In this document: positions 1 to 5,602 of the stretch, one piece after another
How positions within the stretch are numbered: position 1 is the first letter of the stretch
Layout: each line of letters opens with the position of its first letter
Origin: Rhodocyclaceae bacterium
GTDB lineage: Bacteria > Pseudomonadota > Gammaproteobacteria > Burkholderiales > Rhodocyclaceae
Direction of reading: 5' to 3'
Length of the DNA: 5,602 nt
Assembly (NCBI GenBank): GCA_018262875.1
Contig: JADFDL010000122.1
Coordinates: 1 to 5,602, forward strand
Translations under genes and position numbers: made by a program
Notes under the pieces: model-generated
Database searches by the model: none
Seen by the model: the letters and a program-made list of their open reading frames with translations, nothing else
Told to the model about the DNA's origin: nothing

Positions 1-90
1 CAGCTCCGGCCAAAGCGCCTCGATCCGCTGTTTCAGGTCGGCGGCCAGCAGCGGCTCGTCGTCGGCGACCAGCGCAACGGGGCGGCTCAT
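1..90 (-). CDS. Response regulator, LytTR type likely (N-terminal 30 codons only)
   Basis: The visible 30 residues begin MSRPVALVADDEPLLAADL. This is the first beta strand and acidic pocket of a receiver domain: a hydrophobic strand (VALVA) followed by Asp10, Asp11 and Glu12, which bind the magnesium ion. The phospho-acceptor aspartate, expected near residue 54, and the output domain lie beyond the left edge. The ATG shares the tetranucleotide ATGA (87-90, minus strand) with the stop of the upstream kinase gene, which fixes the start and implies translational coupling; no strong Shine-Dalgarno is seen before it. Regulators paired with kinases of this family normally carry a LytTR DNA-binding domain, so that output is inferred from the partner, not seen. 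Receiver identity is secure; output type is a family-based guess. Confidence 0.85.
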   Translation of the reverse strand, partial: MSRPVALVADDEPLLAADLKQRIEALWPEL

Positions 91-1097
91 GCCGGCAGCT
101 CAATGACGGCAGCGACGCCGCCTCCCGCGTTCCCGCGAATATCCAGCGAAGCCGCCTCGCCGAACAGCGCGCGCAGGCGCTGGCGCACATTTTCAAGTCC
201 GAAGCCGGAACCCGAGCCGGCCTCGCGCAAGCCGACGCCGGTATCGGAGACGACGATGCGCAGGCGGCCGTTCTCCAGCCCGGCCGCGATGCGCAGTTCG
301 CCGCCGCCGACCTTCGGCTCGATGCCGTGCGTGATGGCGTTCTCGACGAGAGGCTGCAGCAGCAGCAGGGGAAACGGCCGCGGCAGCAAGGCCTCCGGCA
401 CGTCGAAGGCGAAGCGCAGGCGCTCGCCCAGGCGCAGGGCGAGAATGTCCAGGTAGCTGCGCAGGAGCGCCATCTCGTCACCCAGCGTCGATGTCGTCTC
501 GCGCGTGCGCTGCAGGGTGGCGCGCAGCCAGGCGATCAGGTCGGCCAGCATGCGTTCGGCGCGCTGCGGATCGCTGCGAATCAGCACGGCGAGATTGGCC
601 AGCGTATTGAAGAGGAAGTGCGGCTCGATCTGCGCCTGCAGCATGCGCAATTGCGCGCCGATGCGCTCCTGCTCCGCCTGCGCCTCGCGCAATTGCCTTT
701 CCTTCAGTTCCGACTCGAGCTGGCTCATGCGCCCGCGCAGGTAGAACAGCGCGCTGATGGCGGTACCGAACAGGAGGCCGATCAGCAGCGACTGCCAGGC
801 CATGGCCGACGCCCATGCGCTGCCCGCCCGTCCGAGGATGGCCGTGGACACCGCCACGCCCGCCCCGGCCCCGAGCGGGACGGCTGCTATCACGCCTGCA
901 AGCCGTCGTTGCGGCGTGCTTGCCCAGCGCAAGGCTGCGGCGCAACCGGCATAGATGGACAGCCCGATGCACTGCGAGATGAGGAAATTCTCTGCATACG
1001 AATTGCCCACGCCGATCGCGCCCAGGAAACCGGCGATGAGCGCATTGACGAGGATGACGCCGACAGGCTGCAAGAGAGAAAACCGCATGGCCTGCAT
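87..1097 (-). CDS. Membrane sensor histidine kinase, LytS/AlgZ-like (His_kinase family)
   Basis: This 336-residue protein autophosphorylates on histidine and should pass the phosphate to the regulator encoded immediately downstream. Residues about 9-31, 38-57, 67-90 and 98-120 are hydrophobic and would form four membrane helices with almost no extracytoplasmic domain. A charged coiled-coil stretch follows (about 122-155). The His_kinase box has His160 in EPHFLFNTL, the signature of the LytS/YehU/AlgZ group. The ATPase domain follows, with N box QPLVENAITHG (248-258), G1 box DTGVG (285-289) and a GFGLENV G2 box (298-304). The length is typical and all catalytic motifs are intact. ATG at 1097 was chosen; an in-frame ATG three codons later (1088) is possible. 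Neither has a good Shine-Dalgarno, and the frame is closed upstream by TGA at 1143-1145. The signal is unknown. It is AlgZ-like in architecture, but the neighbours known from Pseudomonas (argH, hemC) are not seen, so no symbol is given. Confidence 0.93.
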   Translation of the reverse strand: MQAMRFSLLQPVGVILVNALIAGFLGAIGVGNSYAENFLISQCIGLSIYAGCAAALRWASTPQRRLAGVIAAVPLGAGAGVAVSTAILGRAGSAWASAMAWQSLLIGLLFGTAISALFYLRGRMSQLESELKERQLREAQAEQERIGAQLRMLQAQIEPHFLFNTLANLAVLIRSDPQRAERMLADLIAWLRATLQRTRETTSTLGDEMALLRSYLDILALRLGERLRFAFDVPEALLPRPFPLLLLQPLVENAITHGIEPKVGGGELRIAAGLENGRLRIVVSDTGVGLREAGSGSGFGLENVRQRLRALFGEAASLDIRGNAGGGVAAVIELPA

Positions 1098-1142
1098 GTT
1101 ATAGGGCGCCGCTCGATCCTGCCATCCAGTCGCGCGAAAGCC

Positions 1143-1220
1143 TCATTGCCGGCGCTGCTGCCGGCGCACCTGGCAGCGCGCCGCCTGGTACCGGGGGGAT
1201 TGATCGAGGGTCGATTCCAT
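1143..1220 (-). CDS. Possible 25-codon leader ORF upstream of the kinase
   Basis: A short frame starts at ATG 1220 with MESTLDQSPRY and ends in an Arg/Gln-rich tail (VRRQQRRQ) before TGA at 1143-1145. In its favour: AAAGGAA lies six bases before the ATG, a better ribosome binding site than the kinase itself has, and a candidate promoter lies just upstream. The frame is the same as the kinase frame, separated from it by the TGA and 15 sense codons. Its TGA overlaps a further ATG (ATGA, 1143-1146) that opens a 15-codon frame ending TAA one base before the kinase ATG. It could be a regulatory leader peptide, an independent small basic protein, or an N-terminal extension of the kinase cut off by a point mutation. 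I do not recognise the peptide. A chance ORF remains quite possible. Confidence 0.35.
   Translation of the reverse strand: MESTLDQSPRYQAARCQVRRQQRRQ
1148..1165 (-). other. All-GC hairpin at the end of the leader ORF
   Basis: GCCGGC, a six-base loop (AGCAGC on the minus strand), then GCCGGC gives a perfect 6-bp stem in the transcript. It sits inside the last codons of the candidate leader ORF, ending two bases before its TGA. No U-tract follows, so it is not a classical intrinsic terminator. If the leader is translated, ribosomes would melt it. Given the GC content of the region, chance is a serious alternative. Confidence 0.3.
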
Positions 1221-1226
1221 GATGAT

Positions 1227-1233
1227 TTCCTTT
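1227..1233 (-). promoter_or_regulatory. Ribosome binding site of the candidate leader ORF
   Basis: AAAGGAA on the minus strand, six bases before the ATG at 1220, matches the Shine-Dalgarno core AGGA at normal spacing. It is the best ribosome binding site found between the methyltransferase and the kinase, and it is the main reason for considering the 25-codon frame real. Confidence 0.45.
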
Positions 1234-1256
1234 CGAACAGGCTGCAATGGCGGCAG

Positions 1257-1284
1257 ATTAGCCGGCGCACGACGGCCGTCTCAA
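1257..1284 (-). promoter_or_regulatory. Candidate sigma-70 promoter for the leader-kinase-regulator operon
   Basis: On the minus strand TTGAGA (1284-1279, 5 of 6 to TTGACA) is followed after 16 bp by GCTAAT (1262-1257, 4 of 6 to TATAAT). An alternative -10, TAATCT, lies at 18-bp spacing. A start near 1250 would leave a leader of about 30 bases before the ATG at 1220. The 10-bp palindrome GACGGCCGTC (1271-1280) overlaps the -35 and spacer. The assignment comes from visual matching only. Confidence 0.35.
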
Positions 1285-1304
1285 CGCGGATGCGACGAAA
1301 CAGC

Positions 1305-1333
1305 GGAATCGAGGTGTGAGTTGCAGGGAATCG
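1305..1333 (-). repeat. 7-bp direct repeat at 22-bp spacing, candidate operator
   Basis: CGATTCC on the minus strand occurs at 1311-1305 and at 1333-1327, exactly 22 bp start to start. The two copies lie about 20-50 bp upstream of the candidate -35 at 1284-1279. LytTR-domain regulators typically bind two short direct repeats spaced about two helical turns apart, upstream of the promoter, so these could be sites for the regulator of this operon. An inverted third copy (GGAATCG) lies at 1218-1212 inside the leader start. Seven bases is short, so chance cannot be excluded. Confidence 0.3.
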
Positions 1334-1348
1334 GACTCGACCGGCAAC

Positions 1349-1936
1349 CTATTTCGCAGGTGGGAGCGGCCGCGCCGGCCCGCCGCCCTTCACGGCGCAC
1401 AGGCGCTGAACGGCGGCCGGCTTCGGCTGCGCCACCTCGCCCTGCTCAAAGGCGACCACATGGAGCTGTTTGCCGAAGACCTCCAGCAATTCATCCGGCC
1501 GCAGCAGGAACGCCGGATTGGACGGCCGGCCGAAGCGCTCGTTGCCCAACATGAAGGTCTCGTAGATCAGCACCCCGCCCTCGTCGAGCGCATCGACCAG
1601 GCGCGCGAACAGCGGGCGGTGCAGATAGTTGGCGACGACGATCCCGGCGAAACGCTGCGCCCCGCATGGCCAGTCGCCGCTTTCGATGTCGGCCTGCAGG
1701 GCCCGGATGCCGGCCCGACCCGCCAGCCCGGCCAGCGCCTGCGCATCGCGGTCCACCGCCACGACCCGCCGGCCCGAATCCTCAAGAAATCGCGCATGGC
1801 GGCCGTAACCACAGGCTAGATCGAGCACCGTGCCGCCTGCCGCGATCAGCGGCGCGAAGCGGCGCACCCAGGCGGAGGGCTCTGGAGACGGCAGGTGCGC
1901 GCCCCCTTCCGGCGGCAAGTCGCGATTGTGTTGCAT
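1349..1936 (-). CDS. Class I SAM-dependent methyltransferase, small TehB-like type
   Basis: A 195-residue protein from ATG 1936 (in-frame GTG at 1942 and TTG at 1945 are alternatives). Numbered from the TTG, motif I is VLDLACGYGRHA (40-51), the glycine-rich SAM-binding loop. Asp65 in VVAVDRD (61-67) is placed to bind the ribose hydroxyls, QADIE (84-88) is the adenine-contact acidic loop, and FAGIVVANYLHRPL (99-112) is motif IV with the following helix. A stretch with YETF (128-131), GNERFGRPSNP (134-144) and FLLRPDELL (146-154) recurs in small proteobacterial methyltransferases annotated as TehB-like. The substrate cannot be told from sequence. The final tail (GGGPARPLPPAK) is low-complexity and probably disordered. 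No convincing Shine-Dalgarno precedes any of the starts, and a perfect TATAAT sits 5-14 bp upstream of them, which suggests a very short or absent 5' leader. The gene is divergent from the large sensor kinase. Confidence 0.88.
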   Translation of the reverse strand: MQHNRDLPPEGGAHLPSPEPSAWVRRFAPLIAAGGTVLDLACGYGRHARFLEDSGRRVVAVDRDAQALAGLAGRAGIRALQADIESGDWPCGAQRFAGIVVANYLHRPLFARLVDALDEGGVLIYETFMLGNERFGRPSNPAFLLRPDELLEVFGKQLHVVAFEQGEVAQPKPAAVQRLCAVKGGGPARPLPPAK

Positions 1937-1949
1937 GCTCACCAAGCAG

Positions 1950-1957
1950 ATTATAAG
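1950..1957. promoter_or_regulatory. Shared bidirectional -10 element between divergent genes
   Basis: The palindrome TTATAA (1951-1956) reads as TATAAT leftward (1955-1950, perfect -10) and TATAAG rightward (1952-1957, 5 of 6). Start points about seven bases beyond each hexamer would fall near 1943 for the methyltransferase and near 1964 for the sensor kinase, within a few bases of each start codon. No good -35 was found on either strand; TTGCAT at 1931-1936 is the nearest rightward candidate, at a short 15-bp spacing. It is the only AT-rich patch between the two genes. Confidence 0.5.
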
Positions 1958-1965
1958 CTCCGCTC

Positions 1966-4900
1966 ATGAAAGCATCCGCCGGCACTCCCAGCCCAGCCCC
2001 TTCCCCGTGGCGCCTGCTGGCGCCCCTGGCGGGCGCGGCGATCGTCCTTGCCGTCGGTGCGACCATTTCCTTTTCCGCCTCCAGCATTCTCTCGCACCAC
2101 CTGAAAGAGGAAGCCCAGGCCCGCTTCGAAGCCCGCAGCGGCTACATGCTCGCCAGCCTGGAGCACCGGCTGAACGATTTCAGCAACCTGATCCTCGGCA
2201 TGCAGGGACTGTTCATCGCCTCGGCGCACGTCAGCCGGGAGGAATTCCGCCGCTACAGCGAAACCCTGAACCTGCAGCAGCGCCTGCCGGGCTTGCAGGC
2301 GCTCTCCTTCCAGCGCCGCGTCGCCCGCCAGGACAAGGCCGCCTTCGTCGCCCGCGTGCGCAACGACCGCAGCGTCGATCCGCAGGGCTATCCCGAGTTC
2401 GCCATCCGGCCCGAGGGCGAGCGCGCCGAATACACCGTCATCGATTTCATCGAGCCGATGCAGGCCAACATCACGGCCTTCGGCTACGACGCCGGCACCC
2501 AGCCCGGCAATGCCGACGCCATCCGCCAGGCGCGGGACACCGGCCGGGTGCAGATTTCCGAGCCCTTTGGCATTGCGCAAAACCCGGAAGGCCGGCCGCG
2601 CATCGTCCTGCGCGCGCCCGTCTATCGCCGCGGCCAGCCCCTGACGAACGTCGAGCAGCGCCGCGCCGCCCTGGATGGCTTCGTCGTGCTCACCGTGGAA
2701 ACTCATGCCTCCTTCGTCGAGTACTTCAAGGAACTGCTCATGGAAGGCGAGCGCCTCATCATCGAGGATGCCGGCCCGGCGCCGGGAAGCAGCGTCGCCC
2801 GGCGGACGCCGATTGCCGACACCGGCAGCGATGCCGGCCGGTCCCTGCTGAACAAGCGCTTCGACCTGGAATTCGGCGGCCGCCTCTGGGAGCTGCGCTA
2901 CAGCGCGGATGCGGCCTGGATTGGCAGCCTGCCGGGCCGGCGCCATCCGGACACGGCGCTGGCCGGCGGCCTCGTCATCAGTCTGCTGCTTGCCGCGCTC
3001 ACCCTGGCGATGGCGACGGCGCGAAGCCGCGCCCTGCGCCTGGCCGAGGAGAAAACCCGTGTGCTGCGCGCCACGCAGGACAACATGGCGCAGGGCATAA
3101 GCGTCATCGACGGCGAACTGCGCCTGATCGGCCACAACCGGCGCTTGCTCGAACTGCTCGGTTTTCCCGAATCCCTCGCCGGCGAAAACGCGACGTTCGT
3201 CGATTTCGTCCGCTTCAACGCCGAGCGCGGCGAATACGGGCCGGGCAATATCGAAGACCTGGTGCGGGCACGCATCGATCTCGCGCGGCGCTTCGAGCCG
3301 CACCGGCTCAAGCGCACCCGGCCCGATGGCACGGTGCTGGAGATCGTCGGCAAGCCGCTGCCGGGCGGCGGCATGGTCACCACCTACTCAGACATCACGG
3401 CGCAGGAACGCGCCCAGGAGGCGCTGCGTCAATCGGAGCGGCGCCACCGCACCCTGGTCGAGATGTCGCCCGACGCGGTGTTCGCGCACCGCGACGGCAT
3501 CGTCCAACTGGCCAATCCCGCCGCCGCCCGCCTGTTCGGCGCCGACTCGCCGGAACAACTGGCCGGATACGACGTGCGAAAACTCGTTGCCCCCGAGGAC
3601 CTGCCGCGCGTGCAGTCGCGCATCGCCTCGCTCGCATCCGGCCAGGCCGCCTTCGTGCCGCCGAACGAAGTCCGCTACCTCACCCTGGACGGCAGGCGCG
3701 TCGAGGTCGAGTCGATGGGCGCGCTCATCGATCTGGACGGCCGGCCGGCCGTCCTCACCGTGGCGCGCGACATCGCTGAACGCAAACGCAGCGAAACCGC
3801 ATTGCGCGACAGCGAAGCGCGCTTCCGGCACATCGTCGAGCAAAGCCCGATCTCGATGGCCATCGTGGCCATGGACGGCACCATCGAATTCATCAACCGC
3901 AAGGCCATCGAGACCTTCGGCTACCTGCCTTCGGACATCCCCGACATGGCGCGCTGGTGGGCGCTGGCCTACCCGGATGCGGCCTACCGCGACGAGGTCG
4001 TTGCGCAATGGATGGGCCTGGTCGAAAAGGCCATCGCGGAGAACCGCGAGATCGAATCGCGCAAGTACCGCGTCACCTGCAAGGATGGCAGCGTCAAGAC
4101 CGCGGAGATTTTCGGCGTGCCGCTGACCGACAAGGTCTTTGTCATGTTCGACGACATCAGCGAACGCGAGCGCGCCGCCGAGCAGGTCCTCAAGGAGCGC
4201 GATTTCCGCCAGCACCTGATCGAATCCATACCCGGCATCTTCTACCTGTTCGACATGGAGGGGCATTACCTCCTGTGGAACCGCAACCACGAAATCCTCA
4301 CCGGCTATTCGGCCGAGGAAATGAAATCGTTTCATCCGCTCGACCTCTTCGACGGCACAGACCGCAATCTGATCGAGGAGCGCATCGGCGCCGTCTTCAC
4401 CGGCGGCTCGGCCACCGCCGCGGCGACGCTGATCGCCAAGGACGGCAGCCGGCACCCGTTCCACTTCACCGGTGAGCGCATCGTGCTGGAGGACGGCCGT
4501 CCCGGCCTGGTCGGCGTCGGCATCGACATGACCGAGCGGCAGCGCATCGAGGAAGCCCTTGCCCGGCAAACCGCCGTGCTGCAGGCCACCCTGGAAGCCA
4601 TGGATCAGGGCATCAGCGTCGTCGACGCCGACCTGCGCATGAGTGCCCTCAACCGGAAATTCTGCGAACTGCTCGGCTTTCCGGAAGACATGGCGCGCGC
4701 AGGCGCGGACTTCGCCGACTTCGTTCGTTTCAACGCCCAGCGCGGCGAATACGGCCCCGTCGACATTGAAGAAAAAGTGCGCGAAATGGTCGAACGCGCG
4801 AAACTGTTCCAGCCGCATCGCTTCAAGCGCACCCGCCCCAACGGCTGCATCATCGATATCCAGGGCAAACCGATGCCCGGCGGCGGCTTCGTCACCACCT

Positions 4901-5602
4901 ACACCGACATCACCGAGCAGGAACACGCGCAAGAGGCCGTCCGCCGCGAGCGCGACTTCCGCCAGCACCTGATCGATTCCATCCCGGGCATCTTCTTCCT
5001 GTTCGACCCGTCAGGCCGCTTCCTGCTATGGAACAGGAACCTGGAGAGCGTCCTCGGCATGAGCGCCGAGGAGATCGCCGGCAGCCATACCCTCGCGCTC
5101 TACGACGAAGCGGATCGGGACAAGATTCGCGAGGTGACGAAACAGGTCTTTGCCACGGGCGCATCCACTACCGAAGCCACCCTGCTGACCCGTCGCGGCG
5201 AACGCATCCCTTATTTCATCTCCGGCCTGCGCATCGAGGTCGACGGCAAGCAGACCGTCATCGGCCTCGGCCTGGACATCACTGAGCGCAAGCTGGCCGA
5301 GATGGTGATCCACGATCTGAACGACACGCTCGATCAGCGCGTGCGCGAGCGCACCGCCGCGCTGGAAGCCTCCAACCGCGAGCTGGAATCCTTCAGCTAC
5401 TCGGTTTCCCACGACCTGCGCGCGCCCCTGCGCGCCCTGCACGGCTTCAGCCACCTGCTCGAGGAGGAATATGCCCATCGGCTGGACGACAACGGCCTCG
5501 ATTACCTGCGCCGGATACGCAGCGCCAGCCAGCGCATGGGAGACCTCATCGACGACCTGATCAACCTCGCCCGTGTCAGCCGGCAGGAGCTCAAGCGCGG
5601 CG
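1966..5602 (+). CDS. CHASE/multi-PAS sensor histidine kinase (C-terminus beyond window)
   Basis: One uninterrupted frame of 1212 codons, open at the right edge. Order: membrane helix 1 (about 17-42); extracytoplasmic CHASE domain (about 75-300) with GYPEF (141-145), FIEPM (161-165), GYD (173-175) and ARDTG (189-193); membrane helix 2 (330-351); six PAS domains at about 366-478, 489-604, 617-733, 745-858, 871-983 and 996-1108; a short coiled coil (1110-1140); and HisKA with phospho-acceptor His1149 in SVSHDLRAPLRA. CHASE binds small ligands outside the membrane, the PAS domains would add cytoplasmic inputs, and HisKA transmits the signal by phosphorylation. The ATPase domain and any receiver lie outside the window. 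PAS3 has the WWALAYPDAAYR motif (664-675) common in S-box kinases. No heme- or flavin-binding signature was recognised. ATG 1966 is used because the first membrane helix follows at once and the next ATG (2146) would remove it. No Shine-Dalgarno is seen. Confidence 0.95.
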   Translation, partial: MKASAGTPSPAPSPWRLLAPLAGAAIVLAVGATISFSASSILSHHLKEEAQARFEARSGYMLASLEHRLNDFSNLILGMQGLFIASAHVSREEFRRYSETLNLQQRLPGLQALSFQRRVARQDKAAFVARVRNDRSVDPQGYPEFAIRPEGERAEYTVIDFIEPMQANITAFGYDAGTQPGNADAIRQARDTGRVQISEPFGIAQNPEGRPRIVLRAPVYRRGQPLTNVEQRRAALDGFVVLTVETHASFVEYFKELLMEGERLIIEDAGPAPGSSVARRTPIADTGSDAGRSLLNKRFDLEFGGRLWELRYSADAAWIGSLPGRRHPDTALAGGLVISLLLAALTLAMATARSRALRLAEEKTRVLRATQDNMAQGISVIDGELRLIGHNRRLLELLGFPESLAGENATFVDFVRFNAERGEYGPGNIEDLVRARIDLARRFEPHRLKRTRPDGTVLEIVGKPLPGGGMVTTYSDITAQERAQEALRQSERRHRTLVEMSPDAVFAHRDGIVQLANPAAARLFGADSPEQLAGYDVRKLVAPEDLPRVQSRIASLASGQAAFVPPNEVRYLTLDGRRVEVESMGALIDLDGRPAVLTVARDIAERKRSETALRDSEARFRHIVEQSPISMAIVAMDGTIEFINRKAIETFGYLPSDIPDMARWWALAYPDAAYRDEVVAQWMGLVEKAIAENREIESRKYRVTCKDGSVKTAEIFGVPLTDKVFVMFDDISERERAAEQVLKERDFRQHLIESIPGIFYLFDMEGHYLLWNRNHEILTGYSAEEMKSFHPLDLFDGTDRNLIEERIGAVFTGGSATAAATLIAKDGSRHPFHFTGERIVLEDGRPGLVGVGIDMTERQRIEEALARQTAVLQATLEAMDQGISVVDADLRMSALNRKFCELLGFPEDMARAGADFADFVRFNAQRGEYGPVDIEEKVREMVERAKLFQPHRFKRTRPNGCIIDIQGKPMPGGGFVTTYTDITEQEHAQEAVRRERDFRQHLIDSIPGIFFLFDPSGRFLLWNRNLESVLGMSAEEIAGSHTLALYDEADRDKIREVTKQVFATGASTTEATLLTRRGERIPYFISGLRIEVDGKQTVIGLGLDITERKLAEMVIHDLNDTLDQRVRERTAALEASNRELESFSYSVSHDLRAPLRALHGFSHLLEEEYAHRLDDNGLDYLRRIRSASQRMGDLIDDLINLARVSRQELKRG
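3061..3399 (+). repeat. Duplicated PAS module, copy A1 (PAS1)
   Basis: Codons 366-478 of the sensor kinase form a PAS domain of the PAS_7-like kind with QGISVIDGELR, FVRFNAERGEYGP, KRTRPDG and a PGGG-V-TTY-DIT ending. It aligns without a gap to codons 871-983 (4576-4914); by hand count about 68 of 113 residues are identical. The copies are 1515 bp (505 codons) apart and separated by three unlike or less similar PAS domains. Confidence 0.85.
4198..4539 (+). repeat. Duplicated PAS module, copy B1 (PAS4)
   Basis: Codons 745-858 begin RDFRQHLIESIPGIFYLFD and continue LLWNRN, ending DMTER. They align to codons 996-1108 (4951-5289) with a single one-residue gap and about 59 identities in 114 (hand count). 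At the DNA level 4195-4254 and 4948-5007 differ at only 5 of 60 bases, so this part of the duplication is recent or kept alike by gene conversion. Confidence 0.85.
4576..4914 (+). repeat. Duplicated PAS module, copy A2 (PAS5)
   Basis: Codons 871-983 mirror PAS1 with the same block order: QGISVVDADLR, FVRFNAQRGEYGP, PHRFKRTRPNG and the PGGG-V-TTY-DIT ending. About 60% residue identity over 113 positions (hand count) marks it as a paralogous copy rather than just another PAS fold. The changes include Asp to Asn in the RP-D/N-G turn and Glu to Gln before RGEYGP. Confidence 0.85.
4951..5289 (+). repeat. Duplicated PAS module, copy B2 (PAS6)
   Basis: Codons 996-1108 repeat PAS4: RDFRQHLIDSIPGIFFLFD, LLWNRN, SAEE, then DITER. 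The block lies 753 bp (exactly 251 codons) after copy B1, so recombination between the two near-identical 60-bp stretches would delete or add PAS modules without breaking the reading frame. It is the last PAS before the coiled coil and HisKA, so it is the domain that would pass the signal to the kinase core. Confidence 0.85.

Noticed and set aside
1271..1280. Perfect 10-bp palindrome GACGGCCGTC within the candidate promoter.
   Set aside because: A short all-but-GC palindrome is expected by chance in such GC-rich DNA. It is noted with the promoter but not called as an operator.
1289..1302. A partial match to the AlgR core site (GTTTCGTC resembling CCGTTCGTC).
   Set aside because: It needs an inserted base and several mismatches. 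The regulator here is also not shown to be AlgR.
1326..1349. A stem-like sequence just after the methyltransferase stop (GTTGC...GCAAC on the minus strand), and a fleeting resemblance to a tRNA T-arm (GGTCGAGTCC).
   Set aside because: The stem is only five pairs with a 19-base loop and no T-tract, so it is not a credible terminator. No acceptor, D or anticodon arms could be found for a tRNA.
1316..1819. A 167-codon plus-strand frame opposite the methyltransferase.
   Set aside because: The minus strand carries all canonical methyltransferase motifs. The opposite frame has no recognisable features.
1951..3303. A 450-codon antisense frame opposite the CHASE domain and first PAS.
   Set aside because: Same reasoning: the plus-strand frame encodes a recognisable CHASE domain, and the antisense product shows no family features.
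1830..3779. A 649-codon plus-strand frame overlapping the start of the sensor kinase in another phase.
   Set aside because: The product is extremely rich in Arg, Pro and Ala with no motif. The other frame holds the real protein.
3388..4968. A 526-codon open frame antisense to the PAS region.
   Set aside because: It lies opposite a frame with unmistakable PAS and HisKA motifs. It is a GC-rich shadow, rich in Asp/Val/Ala/Gly with no recognisable domain.

Overview
The window is GC-rich, proteobacterial-type DNA. Protein style and gene content (LytS-type kinase with LytTR-type regulator, CHASE/multi-PAS kinase, small methyltransferase) suggest a betaproteobacterium, possibly of the Rhodocyclales. 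That placement rests on impression, not on a search. No mobile element, tRNA, rRNA or CRISPR array was seen.

Layout. Positions 1-1220 on the minus strand form a two-component operon. From upstream to downstream it has a possible 25-codon leader ORF with its own ribosome binding site, a four-helix membrane histidine kinase of the LytS/His_kinase family, and the first 30 codons of a response regulator whose start overlaps the kinase stop as ATGA. The 251 bases between the kinase and the next gene (1098-1348) hold the leader ORF, an all-GC hairpin, a candidate sigma-70 promoter and a 7-bp direct repeat at 22-bp spacing that could be a regulator operator. Positions 1349-1936 (minus) encode a small class I SAM-dependent methyltransferase.

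Divergent from it, from 1966 to the right edge on the plus strand, runs one uninterrupted reading frame of at least 1212 codons. It encodes a large sensor histidine kinase: transmembrane segment, extracytoplasmic CHASE domain, second transmembrane segment, six consecutive PAS domains and a HisKA dimerisation domain. The window ends before the ATPase domain. The PAS array grew in part by internal duplication: domains 1 and 5, and domains 4 and 6, are clear copies, the latter still about 92% identical in DNA over 60 bp.

The methyltransferase and the large kinase start only 29 bp apart (20-29 depending on the methyltransferase start). The gap carries the symmetric hexamer TTATAA, which reads as a -10 element on both strands (TATAAT leftward, TATAAG rightward). 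This suggests a shared bidirectional promoter and near-leaderless transcripts.

The window thus holds two signalling inputs of different type flanking one methyltransferase. Nothing links the two functionally except proximity. No clearly new system is visible. The better leads are the bidirectional -10, the leader-ORF arrangement before the LytS-type kinase, the candidate operator repeats, and the duplicated PAS array.
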